Source: an uncultured Merdimonas sp.
Lineage (GTDB): Bacteria; Bacillota; Clostridia; Lachnospirales; Lachnospiraceae
Length of the DNA: 33,830 nt
Direction of reading: 5' to 3'
NCBI GenBank assembly: GCA_944378225.1
Contig: CALWGE010000003.1
Span: 69,455 to 103,284 of the forward strand
Shown: positions 23,753-30,912 of the stretch, in pieces
Layout: the number at the start of each line of letters is the position of its first letter
Position numbering within the stretch: the stretch's first letter is position 1
Position numbers and translations under genes: made by a program
Notes under the pieces: generated by a model
What the model was told of the DNA's origin: nothing
Databases searched by the model: none
The model's input: the letters and a program-made list of their open reading frames with translations, nothing else

Positions 23753-26097
23753 TGACGGTACCCGTTTACGGTCTTTTGATGGCACCGGAGGTTCATTACT
23801 ATTTTCAGAAAGATTATCTGGAAAGATTAACGGCAGAAAAACCTGAAAAGGAGGAAGAGGTGCTCTTTCTGATTATGAAGGAGGATAAAAAGCCGGAGGA
23901 AATGGAACCGGAAGATTTCTATCCGATAGGACTGCTGGGCGTGGTTACGGAAGTGGAAGAGGATGGCAGCATAAGTGTCCAGGCAAAGTGCCGGACAGAT
24001 ACGGAGATATTGGGACGCGAGGGAAGCAGGTGGGATGCAGTCTGTTCTCTGCGCCCTGATATTGAAGATATGGATGCAGAAAGCCGGGAGGAGTCTTTTA
24101 AGCAGGTGCAGGGAGCGCTCCTTCAATTTGTAGATGGCTTTCAGTGGGGACTTATGGCCAGAAGTTATGTGCAGAAATGGAAGAATCTGGAGGAAATATG
24201 CGTTGCTCTGTCATATCAGCTGGGAATGACAGATGAGGAAAAGTACGCAATTCTGGCAGCGGATCGGCTTACTGAGCGGTACGAATTGATGGAGAAGGCA
24301 GTGTATGAATTTATTGAAGTCTCTAAAGTCAGCGCAGACGCTCAGCGCGCTCAGACGGAGTCCAATGAAAAAATATACAGAGAAGATGCTCTGAAAAAAC
24401 AAATTTCTATTCTGCAGAAAGAACTTGATGCCATGCATCCGGAGAGCGTGACGGATATCCGGAAATTCGAAATGAAGATTCAGGATTCCGGTATGAACGA
24501 AACAGCCCGGAAAGAGGCAGAAAAGGTATTGAACCGCATGAAGCAGGAAGGAGAAAACAGCCATGAATACGGAATGCTGTATGATTATCTGGATTTTGTG
24601 ACAGGAATTTCCTGGAAGAAAGAAAGTTTCCGTTCCATTGCTCTGGACAGGGCGGAGCAGATCCTGGAGGAAGATCATTACGGATTGAAGAAGATTAAGG
24701 AACGTGTAATTCAGCAGATTGCAGGTATGGAGCTGAAAAAGAAGCAGTCAGGCTCGATTCTTCTGTTTGTGGGACCGCCGGGAACGGGAAAGACCAGTAT
24801 CGGTCAGAGTATAGCAAGAGCTCTGGAACGGAAATATGTGAGAATCAGTCTGGGCGGCATCCGGGATGAGGCGGAGATACGGGGGCATCGGAGAACGTAT
24901 ATTGGCGCTATGCCGGGACGGATTATGGAAGGAATACGAAGAAGCGGGGTATCTAATCCGGTAATGGTACTGGATGAGGTAGATAAGCTGACAAAAGCAT
25001 TTGACGGGGATCCTTCCAGCGCTTTGCTTGAAGTGCTGGATCCCGAACAGAACAGCAGTTTTACGGATCATTATATGAACGTCCCCTATGATTTGTCAGA
25101 CGTGCTTTTTATCTGTACGGCAAACAGTGCGGATACTATTCCCGAGCCTTTGCTGAACAGGATGGAACTGCTGAATTTTCAGGGATATACAGAGACAGAG
25201 AAGATGCAGATTGCCAGAAAATATTTATTCCCGAAAGCCGCGGAGAGCGCCGGATTATCCGAAGGACAGCTGGAAGTGTCAGATGAGCTTCTGCACAGAA
25301 TCATTGCGGATTATACTATGGAAGCAGGGGTAAGAGGATTAAAGAAATGTCTGGATTCCTTATGCAGAACGGCTGCAGTGCGCCTTGTACGCGGGGAAGG
25401 TTCTCCTGTTTCTATATGCGAAGAGGAACTGACGAAAATTTTTGATATGCAGCCCATTTATCATGAAAGACTTCAGCAGTCAGGAAATCCCGGTGTAGTC
25501 ACAGGACTTGCATGGACTCAGGCAGGGGGAGATATTCTGTTTGTAGAGACCCTGTTTACAAAAGGAAAGGGAGAAATTCTCATTACAGGTCAGCTAGGGG
25601 ATGTGATGAAGGAATCTGCCCAGATAGCTGTCAGTCTTGTTAAGTTTCTGTTCCCTGAGACGGAAGAACTTTTTGAGAAAAATGATTTGCACATTCATGT
25701 GCCGGAAGGCGCGGTACCCAAGGATGGACCATCAGCGGGAATTACGCTGACGACGGCGCTTGCATCTCTGGTTACCGGTCAATGCGTAGATCCGCAATAT
25801 GCAATGACAGGCGAAGTATCACTTCGGGGCCTGGTTATGCCTATTGGCGGTCTGCCCGAGAAATTGATGGCAGCGGTGAGAGCCGGAGTGAAAAAAGTAT
25901 TTATTCCGGAAGATAATGTGAGGGATTTGTCTGACGTTGCAGATGAGATAAAAGAAAAACTGGAGATTATTCCGGTACGAAAAGTGTCAGATGTACTGGA
26001 GGCTGTGGGAATTCCCAAGACGCAGCAGGGCACAGGAAAGAGACGAAGCGCAGCAGGAATATCGGCAGATCAGAAACAGAAAACCCGAAAGAAATAA
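23749..26097 (+). CDS. lon: ATP-dependent protease Lon
   Basis: The protein is 782 residues from this ATG. It has an N-terminal substrate domain (about 1-200), a coiled-coil linker, Walker A GPPGTGKT (342-349), Walker B VMVLDEVDK, and the C-terminal protease domain with the Ser-Lys dyad S662 (KDGPSAG) and K705. A basic Lys/Gln/Arg tail of about 25 residues extends the end. It degrades misfolded and regulatory proteins in the cytosol. An earlier in-frame ATG lies within the ribosome site GGGAGGAG, so the start that overlaps the marR stop is chosen. Coupling to a MarR gene rather than to clpX is unusual. A terminator follows. Confidence 0.94.
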   Translation: MMTVPVYGLLMAPEVHYYFQKDYLERLTAEKPEKEEEVLFLIMKEDKKPEEMEPEDFYPIGLLGVVTEVEEDGSISVQAKCRTDTEILGREGSRWDAVCSLRPDIEDMDAESREESFKQVQGALLQFVDGFQWGLMARSYVQKWKNLEEICVALSYQLGMTDEEKYAILAADRLTERYELMEKAVYEFIEVSKVSADAQRAQTESNEKIYREDALKKQISILQKELDAMHPESVTDIRKFEMKIQDSGMNETARKEAEKVLNRMKQEGENSHEYGMLYDYLDFVTGISWKKESFRSIALDRAEQILEEDHYGLKKIKERVIQQIAGMELKKKQSGSILLFVGPPGTGKTSIGQSIARALERKYVRISLGGIRDEAEIRGHRRTYIGAMPGRIMEGIRRSGVSNPVMVLDEVDKLTKAFDGDPSSALLEVLDPEQNSSFTDHYMNVPYDLSDVLFICTANSADTIPEPLLNRMELLNFQGYTETEKMQIARKYLFPKAAESAGLSEGQLEVSDELLHRIIADYTMEAGVRGLKKCLDSLCRTAAVRLVRGEGSPVSICEEELTKIFDMQPIYHERLQQSGNPGVVTGLAWTQAGGDILFVETLFTKGKGEILITGQLGDVMKESAQIAVSLVKFLFPETEELFEKNDLHIHVPEGAVPKDGPSAGITLTTALASLVTGQCVDPQYAMTGEVSLRGLVMPIGGLPEKLMAAVRAGVKKVFIPEDNVRDLSDVADEIKEKLEIIPVRKVSDVLEAVGIPKTQQGTGKRRSAAGISADQKQKTRKK

Positions 26098-26112
26098 AAA
26101 GAAGAAAGAAAT

Positions 26113-26141
26113 AAAACCGGGACTGAAACAGTCCCGGTTTT
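26113..26141. terminator. Terminator after lon
   Basis: AAAACCGGGACTG (26113-26125) and CAGTCCCGGTTTT (26129-26141) form a perfect 13-bp stem with an AAA loop. A and T tracts on both sides make it work in both directions, also for the convergent tRNA gene. Confidence 0.92.
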
Positions 26142-26149
26142 AAAGAAAA

Positions 26150-26223
26150 TCGGAGTAACAGGATTTGAACCTGCGACCTCTCGGCCCCCAGCCGAGCGCG
26201 CTACCAAGCTACGCCATACTCCG
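26150..26223 (-). tRNA. tRNA-Pro (anticodon GGG)
   Basis: Read on the minus strand, a 74-nt cloverleaf. The acceptor stem is CGGAGTA/TACTCCG with discriminator A, the D arm has AGCTTGGTA, the anticodon stem is CTCGG/CCGAG with loop CTGGGGG, so the anticodon is GGG, and the T loop is TTCAAAT. The 3' CCA is not encoded, so the tRNA needs CCA addition. It lies alone between lon and glnA, and a hairpin terminator follows its 3' end. Confidence 0.95.
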
Positions 26224-26292
26224 ATAACTCAAGTGCAGATATTATTTTATTCGATTACTGTGATTTTGTCAAGCAGAAGTTTTTCTTTTTGG

Positions 26293-26321
26293 TTGACAAA
26301 TTTTCATTCAACTGCTATATT
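26293..26321 (+). promoter_or_regulatory. Strong promoter for glnA
   Basis: A perfect TTGACA (26293-26298), a 17-nt spacer and TATATT (26316-26321) with an extended -10 TG at 26313-26314. The start point would be near 26328, only about nine nt before the leader hairpin. Confidence 0.88.
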
Positions 26322-26336
26322 TTGTATCAGGACAAC

Positions 26337-26372
26337 GGCGTTCTTTTTTGCAGGAAAAGAACGCCCATTTTT
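26337..26372 (+). terminator. Leader terminator (attenuator) upstream of glnA
   Basis: GGCGTTCTTTT (26337-26347) pairs perfectly with AAAAGAACGCC (26355-26365), followed by a C, an A and five T (26368-26372). Being between a strong promoter and glnA, it should reduce read-through unless antitermination occurs. A short CTGTCT/AGGCAG hairpin with a six-base loop lies further down (about 26394-26411), but its loop lacks the A1/G4 pattern of ANTAR targets. Confidence 0.78.
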
Positions 26373-26430
26373 ATATTCTGAAGTTCTGGATTGACTGTCT
26401 GAAAAAAGGCAGGAATTAAAGGAGAATGCT

Positions 26431-27777
26431 ATGAGCCGTTATACGAAACGAGACATTCTGAGAATGGTGGAAGAGGAAGATGTGGAATTTATCCGTCTGC
26501 AGTTTGTGGATTTGTTCGGGAATCTGAAAAATGTGGCAGTAACTGCAGGACAGCTGGAGAGAGTGCTGGATCAGGGATATGTGTTTGACGGATCCTGTGT
26601 GGAAGGATTTCTGCATGATAACGATATGGATATGTTTCTGCGCCCGGATCTGAATACATTAGCCGTGTTTCCGTGGAGACCTCAGCAGGGAAGAGTGGCC
26701 CGGCTGATTTGTGATATTCAGAGGCCGGACGGAACAGTCTACAGCGGAGATCCCCGGGGAATTCTGAAGCGGGCAGTAAAGCATGCGGAAGAAATGGGAT
26801 ACCAGTTTGATGTGGGACCGGAATGTGAATTTTTCCTGTTCCATACGAATGATGAAGGAAATCCTACAACATTCACACATGAAAAAGCAGGATTTCTGGA
26901 TATGAGTCCGATTGATTTGGGAGAAAATACCCGCAGGGATATTATTCTCACACTGGAAGATATGGGATTTGACGTGGAGTCCTCTTATCATGAGGTGGCG
27001 CCTGGCCAGCACCAGATAGATTTTCGTTATGATGAGGCACTGACAACGGCAGATAATATTATGACATTTAAGCTGGCAGTAAAGGCCATTGCCAAACGTG
27101 TGGGTCTTCATGCCACGTTTATGCCTAAGCCGAGAACGGGAATGAATGGTTCCAGCATGCATACCAACATGTCCCTGTCAAGAGAGGGAAAAAATATTTT
27201 CCAGGATGCTTCTGATCCGAACGGACTGAGCCAGGAAGCGTACTGGTTTATCGGAGGTCTTCTGAAACATGCAAGGGGAATGACGGCAGTAACGAATCCT
27301 CTGGTAAATTCCTACAAACGCTTTTTCCCGGCACAGATTAACGGAGAGAGCACTGCTCCGTCATATGTGTCCTGGTCGGCTGTGAACCGCAGTCAGCTCA
27401 TTCGTATTCCGGCTCTCAGAGGAGATAATACACGAATTGAACTTCGCAGCCCGGATCCTTCCTGTAATCCGTACCTTACCCTGGCTGTCTGCCTGGAAGC
27501 GGGACTGGATGGTATAAAAAACAGGATTGAGCCGCCGGCTGCTTCAGACTGTGATGTGCGCAGAATTTCGGAAAGTGAAAGGCAGGCCCTGGGTATAGTG
27601 CCTCTTCCCAGAAATCTGGAAGAAGCGCTGGCCGCCATGGAAGAGGATGAACTTGTCAGCAGTACTCTGGGTGAGAGTATCAGCCGCAGCTATATTCAGG
27701 CAAAACGAAGAGAATGGGAAGAGTATTGTTCGCATGTGTCTGAGTGGGAGACAGAACATTATCTGTATCGTGTCTAA
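26431..27777 (+). CDS. glnA: Glutamine synthetase type I
   Basis: The 448-residue enzyme joins ammonia to glutamate with ATP. Motifs in order are FDGSCVEGF, the metal and glutamate site ECEFFLF, the ATP region HEVAPGQHQIDFR, GMNGSSMHTNMSL, NPLVNSYKRF and LRSPDPSCNPYL. Its length fits the GSI-alpha subgroup of Firmicutes (about 440-450), without the adenylylation-site region of GSI-beta. Such enzymes are regulated by feedback and transcription rather than adenylylation. It lies behind a leader terminator and just ahead of an ANTAR-domain gene, suggesting control of chain elongation. Confidence 0.95.
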   Translation: MSRYTKRDILRMVEEEDVEFIRLQFVDLFGNLKNVAVTAGQLERVLDQGYVFDGSCVEGFLHDNDMDMFLRPDLNTLAVFPWRPQQGRVARLICDIQRPDGTVYSGDPRGILKRAVKHAEEMGYQFDVGPECEFFLFHTNDEGNPTTFTHEKAGFLDMSPIDLGENTRRDIILTLEDMGFDVESSYHEVAPGQHQIDFRYDEALTTADNIMTFKLAVKAIAKRVGLHATFMPKPRTGMNGSSMHTNMSLSREGKNIFQDASDPNGLSQEAYWFIGGLLKHARGMTAVTNPLVNSYKRFFPAQINGESTAPSYVSWSAVNRSQLIRIPALRGDNTRIELRSPDPSCNPYLTLAVCLEAGLDGIKNRIEPPAASDCDVRRISESERQALGIVPLPRNLEEALAAMEEDELVSSTLGESISRSYIQAKRREWEEYCSHVSEWETEHYLYRV

Positions 27778-27838
27778 GCCTTTCCGGGGATAGCGTACCG
27801 TCCCAGAACATGACGCTGAATCCGGAGGAGGTGAGAGT

Positions 27839-28387
27839 GTGACGAATATTATTGTGCTGTTTCCTAAAAATGAAGATGCGAAGAATGTCCGCAATTTGCT
27901 TGTCCGTCATGGATTCCGGGTTCCTGCTGTCTGCACTACAGGAGCTCAGGCGCTGGCTTCAGCAAATGGTCTTGGAGACGGCATTGTTGTCTGCGGATAT
28001 AAATACCCTGATATGATGTATTCTGAACTGAAAAACCTGCTGCCGTCACACTTTGAGATGCTTCTTCTGGCTTCCCAGAGAGTATGGGGAGAATATGGAC
28101 AGGATGGGGTTGTCTGTGTGGCCATGCCGCTGAAGGTTCATGAATTGATCAGTACGCTGGAGATGATGACAGCCAGTCTCGAACGGCGAAGAAAGAAGAG
28201 AAAAGAAAAACCGGCTGTACGGTCGGAGGCAGACAGAAAGGTTCTGGATGAAGCAAAAATGATTCTGATGGAGCGTAATGGGATGTCAGAGGATGAGGCT
28301 CACAGATATCTTCAGAAATGCAGTATGGACAGCGGCACTAATCTGGTAGAAACAGCGCAGATGGTGCTGAGCATGATGAGATTTTAA
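27839..28387 (+). CDS. ANTAR-domain RNA-binding antiterminator protein
   Basis: The 182-residue protein has an N-terminal degenerate receiver-like domain (about 1-110), in which IVLFPKNEDAKN replaces the usual acidic pair and CVAMPLKVHEL occupies the site around the conserved Lys. A basic coiled linker (ERRRKKRKEK) joins it to a C-terminal ANTAR domain, with DEAKMILMERNGMSEDEAHRYLQ-type helices split near residues 139-162 and LVETAQMVL at the end. ANTAR proteins bind paired hexaloop hairpins and prevent termination. Proximity to glnA and its leader terminator suggests this target, as known for other clostridial glnA loci. Translation starts at GTG with a GGAGGAGG ribosome site. The degenerate receiver probably is not phosphorylated. 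Confidence 0.85.
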   Translation: MTNIIVLFPKNEDAKNVRNLLVRHGFRVPAVCTTGAQALASANGLGDGIVVCGYKYPDMMYSELKNLLPSHFEMLLLASQRVWGEYGQDGVVCVAMPLKVHELISTLEMMTASLERRRKKRKEKPAVRSEADRKVLDEAKMILMERNGMSEDEAHRYLQKCSMDSGTNLVETAQMVLSMMRF

Positions 28388-28439
28388 ATGCCGGGTACTG
28401 CGGAAAAGGACCTGGCCTGAAAAAGGAGAGAAGAATACA

Positions 28440-29303
28440 GTGAAATTCACAAAAATGCACGGGATTGGAAATGACTACGTTTATATGGACTGTACAAAGG
28501 AAAAACCCGAAAATCCGGGGGAGCTTGCGCGGCTGGTCAGCGATCGTCACAAGGGAATCGGAGCTGACGGTCTGATTCTGATTCAGTCCTGTGACGAAGC
28601 AGATTTCGAGATGGCTATGTATAATGCAGATGGTTCTTACGGAAAAATGTGTGGAAACGGAATCCGCTGCGTAGCGAAATTTGTATATGATAACGGACTG
28701 ACGAAAAAGACAGATCTGGATATTCTGTCCGGAGGAGCTGTAAAACATCTGAAGCTTACAGTGAAGGATGGAAAAGTAGAAAAGGTTCGTGTCAATATGG
28801 GAGAACCGGTACTGGAGCCTGCCCGCATTCCTGTTGTGGGAAAGGGGGAAATGCTGGTAGGAGAACCGGTTGTAGTAGACAATCAGGTGTGGGAGATGAC
28901 CTGTGTTTCTATGGGAAATCCTCATGCAGTGGTTTTTGTTGATGAGGTAGAGAATCTGAAGCTGGAAGAAATCGGTCCTAAATTTGAAAATCATGAGCGT
29001 TTTCCGGATCGGATTAATACAGAATTTGTCCGCAGGATAGACAGAAAGCATCTGAAAATGCGCGTCTGGGAGAGAGGATCAGGAGAAACCATGGCCTGCG
29101 GAACAGGGGCCTGCGCTGTAGCTGTGGCAGCTGTTCTCAATGGGCTGGCAGAACGCGAGGTAACTGTTCATCTGCTGGGAGGCAGTCTGGAAATCTGCTG
29201 GGATGAAAAGGATAACTGTGTCTATATGACAGGACCGGCAGCGACCGTATTTACCGGAGAATTTGATCCGGAAGAACTCAAAGTAAGCATAAATCAGAAA
29301 TAG
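28440..29303 (+). CDS. dapF: Diaminopimelate epimerase
   Basis: The 287-residue enzyme epimerises LL- to meso-diaminopimelate for lysine and peptidoglycan. The two catalytic cysteines are C71 ([10 protein letters not shown]) and C220 ([10 protein letters not shown]), and [10 protein letters not shown] opens the protein as usual. The start is GTG, with AAGGAG 11 nt upstream. It is followed 46 nt later by dapL, the enzyme that makes its substrate, so the pair catalyses consecutive steps. Confidence 0.95.
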   Translation: MKFTKMHGIGNDYVYMDCTKEKPENPGELARLVSDRHKGIGADGLILIQSCDEADFEMAMYNADGSYGKMCGNGIRCVAKFVYDNGLTKKTDLDILSGGAVKHLKLTVKDGKVEKVRVNMGEPVLEPARIPVVGKGEMLVGEPVVVDNQVWEMTCVSMGNPHAVVFVDEVENLKLEEIGPKFENHERFPDRINTEFVRRIDRKHLKMRVWERGSGETMACGTGACAVAVAAVLNGLAEREVTVHLLGGSLEICWDEKDNCVYMTGPAATVFTGEFDPEELKVSINQK

Positions 29304-29349
29304 AATAAATATCAGGACCGTCAGAATACGGTACGGAGAGGAGAAAATC

Positions 29350-30564
29350 ATGTATAAGATTAACGACAATTATCTGAAACTTCCGGGAAGTTACCTGTTT
29401 TCCACAATCGGTAAAAAAGTGGCGGCTTATTCAGCAGAACATCCGGAAAAGCAGATTATCCGCCTTGGTATTGGCGATGTAACCCAGCCTCTGGCTCCGG
29501 CTATTATTGAAGCGCTTCATAAGGCTGTGGATGAGATGGCGCATGCAGAGACTTTTCATGGATATGCTCCGGATCTGGGGTATGAATTTCTTAGAAATGC
29601 CATTGCAAAGCACGATTTTCAGTCCAGAGGAGCGGATATTTCCGCAGATGAAATTTTTGTGAGCGACGGAGCCAAATGTGACTCCGGAAATATTCAGGAA
29701 ATTTTCAGTACAGATAATAAAATCGCTGTCTGCGATCCGGTATATCCGGTTTATGTGGACAGCAATGTCATGGCCGGCCGTACCGGAAGTTATGATCCGA
29801 AGACAGAAACCTGGAGCGATGTGATTTATATGCCCTGTACAGCAGAGAATGGTTTTGCTCCTGAACTTCCAAAGGAGACGCCTGATCTGATTTATCTGTG
29901 TTTCCCCAATAACCCTACCGGTTCTACCATTACAAAAGCACAGCTTCAGGAATGGGTGGATTATGCAAATAAAGTAGGAGCAGTCATCATTTATGATGCT
30001 GCCTATGAAGCTTATATTTCTGAAGAAGGCGTACCGCATACGATCTATGAGTGTGAAGGTGCAAGAACCTGCGCGATTGAACTGCGCAGCTTTTCAAAAA
30101 ATGCCGGCTTTACAGGTGTTCGCCTGGGCTGTACGGTGGTACCGAGGGATTTGAAATGCAAAGAGGTGTCTCTGCATGCACTCTGGGCAAGAAGGCATGG
30201 AACCAAATATAACGGAGCGCCTTACATTGTGCAGAAAGCAGGCGAAGCAGTTTATTCACCGGCAGGAAGGGCACAGCTTAAAGAGCAGGTAGCTTATTAT
30301 ATGAATAACGCGAAAACCATTTTAAATGGACTCAAAGACGCTGGATATACAGTATCCGGAGGAGTCAATGCACCTTACATCTGGCTGAAGACTCCAGAGA
30401 ATATGAATTCCTGGGAGTTCTTTGATTATCTTCTGGAGCACGCAGGCGTAGTAGGAACACCTGGTTCAGGCTTTGGTCCCAGTGGAGAGGGCTATTTCCG
30501 CCTGACTGCTTTCGGATCTTATGAGAATACGGTGGCGGCTCTCGATAGAATCAGACAGCTGTAG
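29350..30564 (+). CDS. dapL: LL-diaminopimelate aminotransferase
   Basis: The 404-residue PLP enzyme converts tetrahydrodipicolinate to LL-diaminopimelate in one step, bypassing the acyl routes. Signature pieces are the N-terminal [44 protein letters not shown] and the PLP lysine K250 in [10 protein letters not shown]. The gene follows dapF with an AGAGGAG site and is closed by a strong terminator. Confidence 0.95.
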   Translation: MYKINDNYLKLPGSYLFSTIGKKVAAYSAEHPEKQIIRLGIGDVTQPLAPAIIEALHKAVDEMAHAETFHGYAPDLGYEFLRNAIAKHDFQSRGADISADEIFVSDGAKCDSGNIQEIFSTDNKIAVCDPVYPVYVDSNVMAGRTGSYDPKTETWSDVIYMPCTAENGFAPELPKETPDLIYLCFPNNPTGSTITKAQLQEWVDYANKVGAVIIYDAAYEAYISEEGVPHTIYECEGARTCAIELRSFSKNAGFTGVRLGCTVVPRDLKCKEVSLHALWARRHGTKYNGAPYIVQKAGEAVYSPAGRAQLKEQVAYYMNNAKTILNGLKDAGYTVSGGVNAPYIWLKTPENMNSWEFFDYLLEHAGVVGTPGSGFGPSGEGYFRLTAFGSYENTVAALDRIRQL

Positions 30565-30609
30565 GAAACGACTGTACTAAAAACAATAGCAATAATTATG
30601 ATTTTGCAG

Positions 30610-30671
30610 CAGGATTTTCTGTATCGTGATGTACATATAAAAACACCACGGAATGGAAAATCCTGTTTTTT
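30610..30671 (+). terminator. Terminator after dapL
   Basis: CAGGATTTTC (30610-30619) pairs perfectly with GAAAATCCTG (30656-30665), followed by six T. The loop contains a small TGTA/TACA hairpin. Confidence 0.85.
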
Positions 30672-30685
30672 ATTTCCAAAACCTA

Positions 30686-30714
30686 TTGACTTGATTTCAT
30701 ATATCTGGTATCCT
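30686..30714 (+). promoter_or_regulatory. Promoter for the surface-protein gene
   Basis: TTGACT (30686-30691), a 17-nt spacer and TATCCT (30709-30714). The -10 is inside a 9-bp inverted repeat (30705-30725), which suggests regulation by a DNA-binding protein. Confidence 0.65.
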
Positions 30715-30725
30715 TCGGATATCAG
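30705..30725. repeat. Inverted repeat over the promoter -10 (candidate operator)
   Basis: CTGGTATCC and GGATATCAG pair over nine positions (one G-T wobble as RNA) around a TTC centre. The repeat covers the -10 and the expected start point, a typical place for a repressor site. There is no T-run, so it is not a terminator. Confidence 0.55.
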
Positions 30726-30912
30726 ACAGATCTGTTGTTTCAAAGAGGAGAGTCTCCTCATAAATTCCAGACAAATTATTCTATAAAAACTATAAAGTAA
30801 GCGGAGAAGGTGGTGCCGGAAAGATTATTTTTGTATGTGTATGGCACAATCGGTTTTAGCGTGAAAAAAACGTAATTCAGAGAGCGATGTCTGCTCTTGG
30901 AAAGGGAAAAAT
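30726..30912 (+). other. Long leader of the surface-protein gene
   Basis: About 190 nt without a gene. It contains a perfect GAGGAGA-g-TCTCCTC palindrome (30745-30759), GTGCC/GGCAC arms (about 30813 and 30845), an AGAGC/GCTCT hairpin near the ribosome site (about 30882-30898), and a GGAAAGGG ribosome site. I found no match to a known riboswitch and no terminator in it. It may be a structured 5' UTR. Confidence 0.4.

Noticed and set aside
26373-26430. ANTAR dual hexaloop in the glnA leader
   Set aside because: A CTGTCT/AGGCAG hairpin with a six-base loop exists, but the loop is GAAAAA, lacks A1/G4, lies after the terminator, and no partner hairpin is seen.
30598-30786. Possible 62-residue protein after dapL
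   Set aside because: It covers a perfect terminator, a promoter and an inverted repeat, has no ribosome site, and its product shows no domain.
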